From assembly GCF_013373865.1 (NCBI RefSeq), contig NC_050475.1, positions 5,285,001 to 5,349,000 on the forward strand: DNA of 64,000 bases, in the 5' to 3' direction. The notes beneath the pieces are model-generated. The model was given only the letters and a program-made list of their open reading frames with translations. It had not been told where the DNA came from and did not search any database. Below, piece by piece: positions 40,501 to 54,732 of this stretch; position 1 is the first letter of the stretch; each line of letters opens with the position of its first letter. The position numbers and the translations under genes are program-made. The stretch is from Monomorium pharaonis. Lineage: Eukaryota; Arthropoda; Insecta; Hymenoptera; Formicidae.

Positions 40501-41011
40501 TTTAATATAGAGAAAAAATTGAGAAATCGCTCAGTTACAAAAGCTGCTAGGATTTCAAAGTTTGCCGAGTGAACCGATATCACTTTCACCGTTATTAAAA
40601 TCTTTAATCGAGCGCGCGCAACTCATAATAAACGATATAAAGTAGCGAACTTCGGAAAATCGTTAGCTTAACGACGCACGAAGTATCCGAGCCTGTTTCA
40701 GATACGGTAAATGGAACTTAAATCGGCTGTACAACGATGATGTAAGCTCAAAACGAGAGAGGAATAATTATTTCTACCGTGGAAAAAAAAACAAGTAAAA
40801 CGTGTAAGAGAAATAATAATCCCTCCTCTTCCTGCGACTGTTTAAACGCTACTCCGCCGCTTTTACACGTCTCGACGCATCGTTGAAATTAACTTTCCTG
40901 CCTGTGCAGACTGCGAAAAGCGTTGGCTCTAAACTCGTTCGTGCTGTGACGGCTTAATAGTGCGCAAATGATATTACCAGTTACCAGAAATTCCAAATGC
41001 AGTTTTACAAC

Positions 41012-41076
41012 GTGGGCGACAGCAGTTCAAACTGCAGATACGTGGAAGTCGTATCTGGCTTGAGCCGTCACGCCAC
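41012..41076 (+). ncRNA. Pre-miRNA-like hairpin (candidate only)
   Basis: The 5' arm ends in CAGATACG (41034-41041 region) and the 3' arm begins with CGTATCTG (about 41049-41056), giving 8 perfect pairs closed by a 7-base loop, TGGAAGT. Further out, TCAA pairs with TTGA with a bulge, then GC-rich pairs lead to GTGG(G)CG against CGCCAC at the base. The stem is about 30 nt per arm with small internal loops, the size of an insect pre-miRNA. It lies on the sense strand of the host intron. I do not recognise a known mature miRNA, so this may be a chance fold. Confidence 0.35.
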
Positions 41077-44000
41077 ATTACGTTAATATGCGTCGTCGCA
41101 GATAAACTATAAGCGCAGGGTAGTTATCGCGCGACGTGTCTCAACTACATCGTTAGAACGAGCGAGTCTGCGTTGCCTTTTGTGCTACGCGTCACGAGTA
41201 GAAAATAACGTTGCGAAAACTGGAAGAGAGCCGATAGGTGTACAGAACCAATGTCTGCATGCAGTAGTATTTACACCGTCGCATGAATCAGCTATTCTCT
41301 ATTCATTAATAAAAGCTAAATGTAATAGCTGGATGTTAATAATATAAGCAACAAAATTGGCAATGTAAATATAACTTTTTATCAATTTATTGTAAACTTC
41401 TTCCGTGATGTAAATAAATGGGTTAGGTAAATAGAGGAGTTTCCTAGAAAAACAATCCTATTTTTTTTTAATCTGAGCTATGATGCTAAATCGTTTTCTG
41501 TTACATCATAACAATTTCGTTTCGACAAGAATGCAAAACGGGAGAAATATAAACATGCAAGATAGTAAAAATAAAAGTTATGGAAAAAACCGAATACGTT
41601 CAACGGTTTTTTTAAGTCCCTCAAAATATTACTCAAAGTCTACAACTTTGTTCTTATATCTATTATTTGGAAAAAAACTTAAATATTTGTAAGAAACCTT
41701 TCAATTTTAGTCTACGTTTCGAAAACATCATTTAATTAAAATAATGTTCGATTGCAATTTATTGATTATTAATATTGTAACAGATATACATACCCATTGA
41801 AAAGATGTTTGCACTAAGTGTTCACATTTATCCATTTTTCTATAACCGAGTGTTCAATGGGATCTCATTTTCAACAATCGCACGATCCTCAAAGAAGATC
41901 GCATAAGACATTTTGCACCTATGTCCCTTCATTTCCGCGACAAATTCGCTGTCCGTGCTCGCGAAGTCGAATGAGAAGTGCGCGAAGAAGAATCTCTCTC
42001 TCTCTCTCCTCCCCCTCTAAAATTTTTCAACCTTTCGTATTTTAAGTCTCCCGCAAGAAGAGTTTCATTCTTCAAACACTATCTCGGTACTTACACACTT
42101 GGCGAAGTATGTGACGGAGTATTTGGCAAATTACACATCTTTTTCCTTACTACTTCTTAGTGACAGTGATTATCATCATTTTGAGGTATCGATTTGATTA
42201 AAATTTGCGTTCGAAAAGAATTCTATTCAGACAGTCCATTTCGGAAGAGCTTATGACACTCAACATTTTATTCACTTTTGCGACTATGAAGTTAAATGAG
42301 AATGGCAGATATGTCCTCTATCGTTTTTATCTCTGTGGTTAAAATTTCTCGCGTGAAAAATCTCTTTCTTCACGTACAACTGACATATTTTTCATCTGCG
42401 AAAATGTAACTGAATTATATCTCTGGTTTCTGAATCGAGGGTAGGAACGCCTATTTTTTCCCGTCATATTTTTTCTTGCTTCTCGATATTCACTTTTTAA
42501 AAAATATTCTCGTGTTTATCTAATTTTTGTTTCGAAACTAAAGCGACTCAATTCGTTTACCGACTCACACTTCTCCGCGCGATATCTTTTCAACATGCTC
42601 CCTCGACTTACCGGCGCGGTAAAGTCTATTCTTTGGAGGTGTTGATATTTATTTAATCCGCGTGAAAATGCAGAGCAGTGAGTTTACCGTCGGCTTATGA
42701 CTTCCGAATTGACGTTCGAAAGTCGATGATCCGTTTATCGGATCGACTTGCGCGCACACTCAACCCGGCGAATTCAATGGCTGAAATATATACGAATCTC
42801 GACCAGACCGAATCCACGAGAACGCGGATGTCGGGGGATTTTCTATTGGCGTGGCTTATTCGTCGCACCAATCTTCCGGTTTTCCCCCGTGCGTGCGGGC
42901 GCACACGCGTTTCTCCATTTTCCATCCTATCCGATCGAATAGGTCCCGTTTGCACCGCCGAGTGGCACAGCCACTCTTCCGGCATTCGCCACTCGATCTC
43001 CAATTTCGCCCTCGCGCGATCCACGCTATTTCGCGCTGCTTTTCCACCGAGTCGAACCACCATTCCCTCCCGTCACCTCTGCCGCACTTCTCGTATGCAA
43101 CCCTTTCTCGTCTTTCGTGAGTACCTGTAGGGCTGCACCTCTCGTTACCCCTTTGCAAGCGTCATTCCTCCCGCAAAACCCTGTGCAACGCGCGAATTCG
43201 CGCTTCGCAAAGTGTATTCACCGTGCACGCGTCATTTGCTTTCCGACGAACTCTTCGCGAGAGGATCGAAGATGTAGAGAAGGATTTACGAGGGATTCTA
43301 GAAGTAGCGCATTTCTTTTCACCTGGTTATCGAATCTCCAAATAATATTCTTGTTCAGAAAGAACAGGGGCTGATTCCAATGACGACACTTAACTATTGT
43401 TTAATACTTTTGATAAGTATTATAAATATATTTGCAACGTGATCCATTCATTTTATATGTTATGCAAAAATTCTATTTTACTTTTTTTAAAATATACGAA
43501 GTCTTTTTTTGAAACATAAAATCGGATAAAATACGAATATATAATTTGATCTTCGTGAGTCTATACGTTCATTCCACTATCGAGATCGTATTCCGTCACA
43601 TTTCCGGAAAAACGAGCAGAGAATAGGAAACGAAGGAAAATGGGCACAAAGGAAACGACAGAAGAAGCCGTAATGCCGCGAGAAAAAGTCCGCTTGCCAT
43701 GGTAGCGTCAGTTTTATCCAATCCAGCAATGCCTTTAATACTAATCAGCAATCGGCCCCTTGACTCGGCAAACGAACGGACTAATTACTGATTGAGATAA
43801 GAAGCGCAAAAGTGGTAGGCGTGGTGGTGTGTGCGCGCGGATTTACTCGCGTCCCCATAGAAGCACGGTTTTTTTTTTTTTTGGTCTTTCTCGCTCTCCT
43901 TCGTTCAATACCTTTTTTTCGTGATCGCGAGCAATACTATTACTACGAAGGGGGAAATAGAAGAGGAAATAAATGCGCGATACTCTCGCGAGACTCGAAA

Positions 44001-45690
44001 GGAAGTTGATAAAAAAAAAAAATGTATGCTATAGTAACTCAAAGTCGAAGACAAAAGAGACATCAAGGAGATAGACTTGTTAAATCATTTACGGCTTCCG
44101 TATCTTAAATTTTTCTGCCGGATGGTAGAACTTTGTAGCACAAAAAAGCGATATTTTATTTATAGCTCCTCAAGAGGATTGCTCACGAAATTCACAACGA
44201 AACTAAGAGTACAGAATTTTCAATTCAACTAAGGAAATTAGATTATGAATAAGTAATATAACGGCACATATTCAGAATTTAACGCTTGTAGGCGATTTTT
44301 GGCAAAAATCGAAGTTTAACTTACGTTACGCTTTAACTTGTGACGAAAATTCAAAAGGAAATCTCAGACAAAGAAAAGTAGATTCATTTTTAAGGGCTAA
44401 TGCTTGGACATTTCCGAATGAAGGGAGCTTATCGCGCTTATCTGAATCGCGCGAATGGCCAGTCGCGCGCGTCGAGTGAGATTGGATCGTTACCGAAAAG
44501 CAAGGACACCCGTAAGTTCCTTTGGTGGATACGCCACCAAAAATAACGTCGGAATAAAACGGGAATCCCCCATTACCGGATTCGCGGAAGAGGTTCATGC
44601 AGGGGTTATCTAAGCCTTCCCCACCGCTGTTATCTTAATGGCACTTATTGTCTTGACGTATAGTACGTTTCTCCCCGGCCGCCATCCTGCCTCCGTGATT
44701 TCTCTTTCAGTTCTATCCTTTCTACTTCCGTGCGCATTAAGCTCGCGATGGGTTGCGAGAAGGTGCACCACTGCTGATGCCAGTCGTTATCGCGAGAGCT
44801 GAATGCCATTCCTTCTCCGTCCTTCATTCACCGTCGGGAACGTATACAAACTTGGCAGCGGATCTCTGTTTTCAGATTTGCGTAAATTGAACAGCGAAAC
44901 TTGGACGGAACCAAGAAAGTGAATTTGAAATGATATTACGTTCTTCTGAAACCCGAGGCCGTTTCTTACAGCTTTTGCGATTCCAATGGAAGGATGTAAG
45001 TCATTAATTTAGAAATGATTCGAGACTGAATAAAGTTTCGTTACCTTTGCACGTATCTTTGGAAACTTAACCCGCGAAAGGCGTTTCATTTTCTGTTCCA
45101 GCTATCCAGTCGATTGGAACTTTTATTGAGAAGGAAAGTAGTTAAAATTCTTTAAGGAGCTTTCGAGCGAAAAAGTAATGCCAAACACTACAAATTGTCT
45201 TGTATTTTACAACGATAACGTTATCATTCCTATAATTAGTATTATTATAGTTGATGAAATAAACGACAATCACAGCTATTTGCCAAATGGATGTGTTTGT
45301 CGAATGAAAATTAAGTAATATGAGATATAGCGGCAGCGTTCTTAAAACAGGAAATTACGAGACGGATGTCGCTATATCTCGAAGAATATCTTCCGGGGAA
45401 GATCCGGATTATTCCGGTTTGGCCCGCAACGTTTACTCCCGACAAACACCAGTCAACCCTCGAGAAGAGGGAGAGAGGGAGAGCTCCCGGCGCCATTCTA
45501 TAATATACGTGCTTTCGAGAATATGACCGCTCATTGTTTCCGATTTTCCACGTTCTCGAACGTTTTGCTACGCCGAGGACGACGATGATTAATATTGGCG
45601 CGGCTGTACGGGAAGGTAGAGTCTGCGCCGTAGCTAAATTACGCGAACTTTAGTGCCCTTCTGTCTGCCCTGCCGGCGACGGGGTCCCTA

Positions 45691-45700
45691 GGGATTCCCC
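45691..45700 (+). promoter_or_regulatory. kappaB-like site within a GC palindrome
   Basis: GGGATTCCCC matches the Rel/NF-kappaB consensus GGGRNNYYCC. It overlaps the palindrome TCCCTAGGGA (45685-45694), enclosed by CGGGG/CCCCG arms. A single short motif is weak evidence in 64 kb. Confidence 0.25.
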
Positions 45701-46620
45701 GGTTCGTTGACACGACAGTCAACGTCATAGGCCAGGACGTCTCATCCAGGACGCAGCATCAGCTTGCTAAGCTAACGCGCCGAGTGTCCCTGCGCCCTAT
45801 GCGCTTTAGATTAAATTAGAACTTCCGTGTACAGCGACACGTAGAACGACTAATAGATGGGCATTTATCTTCTTCCAACATTTATTAATAACCAGCGGAC
45901 GCGGTTACGGTCAACTGTACAATTACGTGTCAACGGACGGTTATTCGGAACTTTCTAAGCCTCGCCAATTTGAAGTAACTTTTGTATTTTTCTATTCCGC
46001 CTCGGTACTCCCGGTAGTAGAGCGTATCTTTAAGCGAAACTGCGTTACTTTGTACGTTCGTATTTACGCGCGATTTGACAGGTGCGTCGTTTCCTTCGTT
46101 TCTCGCACTTACACTTGCATTTATTTATACCGCCGTTATGTTTCCTCTATCAGCGAAAAAAAACGGGGAAAAAGTGAGATGATAGAAGTACCCCCGGGGG
46201 AAAGTTCGCGCGTGCCGCACGGCGCGCGCGGGGTTAAAAGCCACGAGACTTATTCTTAGCGTTTACGCAACGAATTCCGTATCGAGTAGCGTGGCGTGAA
46301 TGCGAACACCGATGCTCGGTCATTTAGCGCGGTGAATGCTGCCTTCCGCGTTGGGAAAAATAAAAAAAAGGAGAGAAAGAGAGAGAGAGAAGAAAAAGCG
46401 GAGTTACACACTTGGCATAACGTGGAATCGATAGCCGAAGAATTACGATTGAAGGGAGGAGGGGAAAAGAGAGGAGGGGGAGCCGCGCGTGTGCGCGGCT
46501 GCGGAATAATTCAGTATTCTCGGCATAAGTGGCGCGCGCCGCGGAATGAACACATGCGATTCTACCGGAGGGTGAACCGGAGGAAGCCTGCAAGAACCTG
46601 CCCGCGAGGCGGAAGAGAGT

Positions 46621-46642
46621 GAGAGAGAGAGAGAGAGAGAGA
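46621..46642 (+). repeat. (GA)n microsatellite
   Basis: Eleven GA units with more GA-rich flank upstream; a second GA tract lies at about 46371-46393. Confidence 0.9.
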
Positions 46643-48563
46643 AAGACCCCACCGCAAGCTCGTTAATTATACAAACGCCGTTCGTGCTCACCTCGGCGCG
46701 GCTTACTGACGCGAATACTCGCGCTTTGCTCGCATCGCTTTGCGCGTCGATAAGGGTGGTTTTCCGCTTTTCAATTCCGACAGTTCGACTATTTTTATCA
46801 GTTCGCCTACAGGTTCCAGACGCGTTTATTGACCTTGGATGAATAAAGATCGAAAATAAAGGCTGGAAAGTCTTGCGAGACTTCGTATCTGTAAACTACA
46901 TCGTGCAAATTTATTCGCGCGATTTCAACTCTTAAAAATTTCAAAGCGGTTTTGAAAAGATGCAAATTCGGCACGAGATGAGGTGACGATTCGTCCTTTT
47001 TATTGCCGCAATAATAAATTAGAGATACGCGTGTGTGTGAAATCTCATCGTAATTTTTCATCGTCACACGTAATGTGTATGAAACAGGATACATAAATTA
47101 AGTATACATACATATATATAGTTGTATATATAAAATGATTAATGTTTTATTCTCGCGCAAGTTGATGCTAACGTTTCAACATAGTGAACATGTAAATTAC
47201 CAATTCTGCAGACGCATGTTTTATTCAGTCGTCATTTCATTAAACAATCGTAACATTAATTAATGGCCAATAAATGAAAATGGCAGTTAATTGCCTCATG
47301 AAATAAGCATAAGTCTACAGGCGGATTTGCGCCATACATGTAAACTGTAAACAAATTGTAATGCATGTCCGGCTATATATATATATATGCGTGTGTATGG
47401 GATCAAAAGCATTGCTAATGATTAAGCGTAAATATTTTCGGCTCGTACATCGATGTGTGGATCGTTAATCTGGAAACTTCAAGTGATCGTCATTAATCTT
47501 CGCGTATCGAGCCATCCAAGTTCAGGCATCGGCGGAGCGAATTCGGCTCGCGCTTAGTTACGTTGCAACAACGCTCGTGAGTATTGCTCCGGGTCCTTGA
47601 CAGGATCCACCGGGAAGTTTAGACTGAGTTTACCCGTTAATGACTGGGTACATACCAGAGGATGTGCTCAGGTACGCCTGTGGCCACGTATTCGCCGATG
47701 TTGGCTCATCGGCTTCACGTTGATGAAGAGAGTACCAACGATACACCAAGCAAAGCGATAGAATCTTGTTAGCGGTGCCCACCCTTTTTCAACGCGGAGT
47801 ACACAAGCGTATCCAATCAATGCTCCTCGACGAAGTCCGCTGGTATACGTGATTAAGTTTCGATACTCACCTCGTGAGTTTTTAAAAAATGAAAGCGCCG
47901 CGCTAATCTCATGAAAACTTTGCGTTAATCGGCAATACCTGTGAGTACATCTCTCCGCGGAAGAACGATCGGTTAAAAAAACGTCCGTCGGAAATGATGT
48001 TAAATTATATTTTCAACTTATAATTTTGCACAATTTATATACAAAATGACAAAAGATTTTCATATAAACGTTATTATATATTAATTAATTTTTGAAGAAA
48101 AAAAGTTAATAATTCAATCAATAAAAAACCAATTAATTAGCGACTACGGGAACTACGTTTCTAATAAATATTTTATATACGATTCCCGTCTACTTTAGAG
48201 AGAAATGAAATCAGAAGTTAAAAGGGGTAATTAAAGTTCAGTTCATTGAAGCTCTTTAAAGCAGAAAGAAGCCATTATCGATCCGCACAGGCTCATCTTA
48301 CGCGTGTTAATCTCCCAGAGTGCCGCCGACTTTAATTTCGTTAAACTTCATTAAACGTATAGCGCGATATACGCGCGGTAGCATACATCTGCGAGCGAGA
48401 ATCGTGCTGCGTCTTATCTGTGCAGTTAGATATCCGTGTGAGATCGCGCCCCGTTTTATCGCCGACTGTGCAAGCGCCGAGTACGAAAACTAACACAACA
48501 AGCGCCGATAGCTTGTGTATCTTCGCCGACGTGCGCGCGTTTTCGCGTCATTATTCAAACGGA

Positions 48564-48593
48564 GTGAGAACTTTAATCGTGAGAACTTTAATC
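48564..48593 (+). repeat. 15-bp direct tandem duplication
   Basis: GTGAGAACTTTAATC is present twice in succession (48564-48578 and 48579-48593). It lies inside a 179-codon open frame that I do not regard as a gene. Confidence 0.85.
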
Positions 48594-51500
48594 ACGCGAT
48601 TCCAAAATTATCTAGCCAGCGTAGGGAGGAACTTTCTCGCAGAATGGAAACGAGGAAAAGGAATTGCCCCGCGTCGCCATGATAAAGCGATTTTACTCGC
48701 ACTTGACATTACGCGGCGCGGTCCTATTTGGGATTCTTCGAAGTTCGTAAGTCGGCATGAAGTAGAAGTTATCTCAAGTACCCGTGAATATCGCACCTGT
48801 CTAATTAAAGGAAACGGACGCGATTTTATCAAATCAAAGGACACAGTCGACTTAATTGGATGTCGTATCTCTAGTAGCATTTACAAAAAAAAAAAAAAAA
48901 GAATTTTTTCCCCTTCTATAATTAATTGTCAAGATAAAATTATAGATGGAATTTATTAAATTTTAAAGAGGGGTCTGTAGACATTGATATTTTGAAATAG
49001 AATCTATTAACATAAATTTTATCTGTTCCTTTACATGCTGTAAACTTCTAGGCAGTTACACTAAGTAAGATTTAAGTTTAAATTTAACACAGAGATAATA
49101 TCTGCAGTACCGATAAATTTCAAGAATCGAGCACTTAAATTTATAGATTAATTAAATCTTTTTTAATCCCGCGATAATATAAAATCGCGTTCCGTATCAA
49201 TCCGCGTAGTGAAAAAGGCGAGCACGTTTAGCGCTTAAACGGGAATACAAAGCTCGGTCTGCACGCGCCGTGAGAAAAATCGATGCGCGTAAAGTATTCT
49301 TCTCGCGTGCACGTGAAACACTGATACGTATTTGAATCTAATCGACGTAGGTGCGCTGGGCTGCTGTAACCGAGCTTGCGACACTTTCAATGGTACTGGC
49401 GTTACGAATGATTGCACCATGTACAGCATAGATATCGTATTCTAGCCGAGACGGATGCATACGCCATTCCGTACACATGGTGTTTCAGTTTCATCGCCAT
49501 TCCTTCCAGTCGCTTACCCTTTAACAAATTCATCGATCCTTTTTTTTTTTTTAAGATTTGATCGCCGAGTCACAATCTTTCGAATACTTTTAGTACAGCA
49601 TGCCATTCATTGTATAGTTGAAGTTAAATTTTTATGAAAGTTACTTACAATTATACTTTTTATTACTTGTTACATTATAATTATCAGTTATACCGTTTTT
49701 TATATGTATAATATAAATGTAAGAGATATTGTTTCACATTCTTTCAAATTTTAATGTGCAAAATTTTGTCGTTTTAAATTATTTGTGAAAAAACAATCGA
49801 TAGTCAAGCGTGTTCACTAGTTTTTTAATTGATTTTCCCAAAATTTTAAACCTCACATACAGTTGTGGTAAAGTTTCCGGCGAGATTTACGCGCGTTTTC
49901 GTCACGGCGAATCGAGACTGTCGACCGTCGAAAAACCGATTCGATCCCGCTGATCGGATCGGTATTCGCAGCGCTATTATCGATTTCTCCTTACGTTTCA
50001 CGGTGATAAATATGTAGAAGCCCGCGTATTGCTTTATTGCAAATTGCGCTCACGCTCGCGGGAGTACTTGAATTCGAGATACTCCGGTTGGATCTCGCGA
50101 GACTGAGATTATCGATTCGGCACCTCCGCCGTTCCCAGGTGGCGAGTATGCGAGCAAACTCCTATCTACTTTATGGCAAACTACGCTTATTTATGGTACA
50201 CACGTTTAAATATTTGTAACAAACCGACAAATTCTATGAATCGGTCAATAGATTCCTGTGTATTTGAGAATTCTTCAGCTTTTATCTTCATGCCTTGTTT
50301 CGAAAGAACGTCAGTAATATGTAAAATATCTTTACGTCGTTTCAGTTTTTAAAAAAAGTTTACAACCATTTAAAATCTATTTTTGCGTAAATACAGATCT
50401 TAATCTAATACAGTTGATAAATTTGATCATTTTCTTTAAATACTAACATATTTCAATTATAGTAAAGAAAAATAGCTATTCTGCTAAGCATCTCGCGAGC
50501 ATTGTAATCTCCGTAATACTTTTTTTTTACATTTTACGGTATTTCTAAATTACTACTGTGATATTAATGAAAGATATTTATCTGTTCTGAAAAAAAAAAA
50601 ATTAGCCCTCTTAATGATAACGAAATAATTCACTTTCTGGCTGATAACGACGAGTCCGCCCTCGAATGTCCGCCGTCCGGATGACGAGGGCGCGTAGCGG
50701 GGAAGAGACTGATGACGAACAGGGCGAGAAAGAGAGGAGTTGGGAACGGCATGAACGGGGTTGTAGGCAGGCGAGATGCGAGTGTGTTGGGAGTTTGAAG
50801 CCCTTAATTGCTTTTTAAAACTTTCGAGTTCGAGCCCCCCCCCTCCCCCTCTCCCTCCAGCCGCATGACGGCGGCCCTCATCGCCACCCCCTCGTCGCAC
50901 CCTTTGCATTCTACTTAGGAATGTTCAATATTAGTTTTCCCTATCGGGGTTGCGAACGCGCGTTCGGCTAAGACGACAGGCGAACAAGACGGATGCCAGA
51001 GATGGAGGTGGGGAAAAACGCGCGGGAACGGGCGCGCGGGCCGATTCGTCGATAACTGGCCGTCGGGTTTTTGCACTCCGGGCAATTAACGTTGCCCTCG
51101 AAAGAAGCTACTCACGGGTATCGGTTTGTCTATACCCCGAACATCAGGAATCGTTCCTTCTTTCGGCGAAGCAAACTACCCTTGCCGTCGAAGTTTCGCG
51201 GTGCTCTTTTCTCCTCCCTTTTTTTTTTCACAGGAAGGAAGATACTTTCAGCACGCTCGAAAGTTAGCTCGAAGAGATCGCGGTTACTTCCACCGCGTCA
51301 AAGTGGAACGATTGTCACCGATGTTGACTTCTCAGTTGTTCTCCGCGAAAGAAAACCACTCACACAGAGTGAGTTTACGTTAGCAATTAGTTGAAATCTG
51401 TTGCGATGAAACGGAGGGATGCATCCTATCTATTTTAATGAAATATTTAAACTCGAATAATCTCACAGATATTATTTAATTAATTTTAATTTGGAAATGA

Positions 51501-52335
51501 TTATATTCGTGACAAATTTTGGCACTGACATTGAAAAATTTATACGTTGAATTCGTTGTTATTTTTAAATTTTGATAACTTTTAAATTTTGAAGGGTCTT
51601 CTAAATTTAGAAGAGTTGTCATTATAAAAGGACTATCTTTCGCGAGCCTTTTTTTTCTTCAGCTCGTCGCTGAGGTGAAGATTTGAAAGCCGGGAACGTT
51701 ATCGAGTTTCTAAAACGGAGTTTCCGAGCAAGGAAGAGCGCGTCATTTGCTCACATAGCAAGTGATATCTCCCAACCCCGAAATTGGGGTACGCCCCTTA
51801 AATTCAACGACTGCCGCGCGACGTTAGTCGTGAGATACGATTCCTGACGTAATACCGAAGAGGAAGAACAGAGTGGGAAGTTTCAAAGAGAGGAAAGAAG
51901 TGGATTTTCAATTTCGGAGGATAGACCAGTTCGCGTGCTCGACCGAATGATTCCCATTTGTTATCCCTTTATTGTAATCCTTTTTGTAGTAACGTCAATA
52001 TTACATTGAACCCTTAAGTTTCAAATGTAGAGGACATCAATTTTGAATTCTAACGAAATTGTGAATGCTGACATCAATTGAAGATAATTGTATTTGACTA
52101 CTGTAGACTTCCTGGTAATTGTCAAATGTTGAAATTGAATTGTCTGATAAGATATAATTTGCTCCGTTTACTGTCGTTCAGGAAATTGTTTTAACGTCTC
52201 AATCGAAATCGTTTCCGTGATTCAAAAGCAAGGTCCATAACAACAATAACTTTACTTGCTTCGTGTAATATGGGGAACTCTATTAGACGCTATTATAATA
52301 TACCACGCTCCCTTCGATCTATCTATCTATCTCTT

Positions 52336-52340
<5 letters not shown>

Positions 52341-52403
<63 letters not shown>
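52341..52403 (+). repeat. (CT)n microsatellite
   Basis: About 31 uninterrupted CT units, the longest array in the window, preceded by an (ATCT)n tract from about 52317. Arrays of this kind offer GAGA-factor-type (GAGAG) sites and are usually polymorphic. Confidence 0.95.
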
Positions 52404-52407
<4 letters not shown>

Positions 52408-54701
52408 TTCGTACTCAACTTTGGGATTCCACGGAGCACGTGGCCCAGATCTTTTATGCCAGGGTTTCCAAGGGAACTCGCGCGCCATTTGCTCACATCG
52501 CGGCTGACATCTTTAACTTGCGAAATGGGATCTTCGCTTCCCCCTCCCTTCCTCCTTTAACCCAACGACTATTGGAATGGATAATTGCGAACTACGACTG
52601 TTCCTAACATAGATTCGTAGACAGAGGGAAGGGCGTTGGTGTCTAAAACGAACAAGTGGAAGAGATTTATAGCTCGCGAGAACAACGAACAACAAAGTTG
52701 TCCCGCGAAAGAAACGTCGCTTGAGTTAGTAGAGGATGTCTACGAATTTCAAATCCGTTCCGTTTGTCTTCTTGCTTACATCTTGTCCCGCGAAGTTATC
52801 TAGCTTATCTTTCAAATAAGATTCTTTGTTTTGTATCTTCATATCGTTTAATCTTACCATGGATACCTTTTTTATGGGAACATTCCCAGGTTGGAATATA
52901 TTATACAGCAAACGACTAATTCATACATTAAAAGATTACATTTAATTAACTACACAATTATTTGAATTAGTTTTTGAAAAAATAATATAAATTAAATAAT
53001 TTAGATTAAATGTATAGCATGAGTGCCTAGTTAAATTTCTTTAAAGAAAATTTCTTATTGTCTTAGATAATAAACAAATATAAAATTTTGCAAAATGTTA
53101 TCAGATATTCACATAAATAAATTAAACTACTGCGGATGTTAAAAAAATTCCTTTATATATATATATATCAAAATTTTTAAAAATTTTATAATGTTTTTAT
53201 AATATTTTTATACACTACACATATCTTTTCCTTATTATTTCGCAACTTTTAATGAGCATCTCTAATAAGCATTCTCGTGATAATTAATGCATGTTTATGG
53301 TTCATTCTCGCTTAATGATCCTTACAAGCGTCAATATTGTTTTCGCTTCCCAAAGAATCTTCTTTATACATCGTTCTTCCTTTGCCGATCTACTTAAGGA
53401 TGCAGCGAGTTAGGTGGATCTTTTAAATCAGGATTTCTGAGATAGAGCGCGTGGCTTACTTACATCACGAATGGCGGATTCAAATCTCACAATAGCACCG
53501 CGTTCTTTGAACCCGACGAACAACGATATTCACAAGCTACTATTTTCCGCAAGACTCCTGCATAAGTATATATCAAAATAGAAGATAAAAGAGCGAGAAT
53601 ATATATCTATTATGCTGTAGTGTAAAATCCTTTGTGAGTCATTTAATGAAAGTGCATTGTGTAATAATATAAACGTGTAACAAAATATTTCAAAAAATTA
53701 GAAAATAAATTGGATTTATAGGATGCTAAATTAAAAAGTTAATAAAGAGGCAAACGAGACAAATAAAGAGGCTCTCTTGGATAATAATTTAGAAAATTAA
53801 AATAAAAAGTAGTTACGCGATGAATCACAATATTCAACATTGTGGAAGATGAAATGTGAAGGTATGTCGGGACTGTCAAGATGAAATATGAGATATTAGA
53901 ACTCTCCGAATTAATTACAAACTTTGTGTGCGAAGGAAACACAGAAACAGAAAGAAAGAACGGGTAAGACGCATTTATTATCGTCCTTAGATAGGCTCCT
54001 TTGAAGTCAGAAAAAAAAAACGACAAGAATCTTTAATGATACTACAGAGATTTAATTTATTTTGTAATTCAAATATTAAGCGAAAAGTCTATAATATCCG
54101 AGACCGGCTACCGCGCTTTCTTTAAATTACAGATTTTGTGATCAGGATGAATATTTTCTTGTTGCGAAAATTTAATGATCACCTCTTCCGTAGTCACTTA
54201 ATTGTCGATATTATGCACTCGGATAAACAAGCCGTAAATTGAAATTCCTTCAAAGTAATATTCATTTGAATTTCATTAGAGAATAAGAGATAACGTTATT
54301 TACTGACAGCTCCGAAGGTTGTCTTTCATCTTGAAATTGCTTTTGAGACACATTGTATCGTAACATGCTTCTGAAAAGAAACTGCAGCGCGGTTGATCGA
54401 AGGAAGGACAACGTAAGTGCATAACTCAGTCGAAGGGCGTCTCCGAAATCGACCGACGGCGAATCGCGTGAATCCCACCTCGCTTCTTCCGGAGCGATGC
54501 CCATTTCCTTTCGATCGACCTTTCATCTTGGCCCCAGGAATCTTTCGCTCTGTCGGATCTGGGTCGTCGCGTCGTATCCTACCACTTCTCGCTTCCCCGC
54601 GAGCTGCAGACGAGAACGGCGCCCAATTGTCTCAGCCAATTCGGAAACAAACGTAGGTGCGCCGACGATTATACGCGGCGGAGTTAACGGACGTGGGGAT
54701 T

Positions 54702-54732
54702 TCTCCTCCTTCTCCTCCTCCTCCTCCTCTTC
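54702..54732 (+). repeat. (TCC)n trinucleotide repeat
   Basis: Interrupted TCC/CTC units. It yields poly-Ser and poly-Glu in overlapping open frames that are not genes. Confidence 0.9.

Noticed and set aside
48420..48959. 179-codon open frame on the plus strand
   Set aside because: It has no recognisable domain, a poly-Lys run from an A15 tract, and an internal 15-bp duplication; composition is like the flanking intron.
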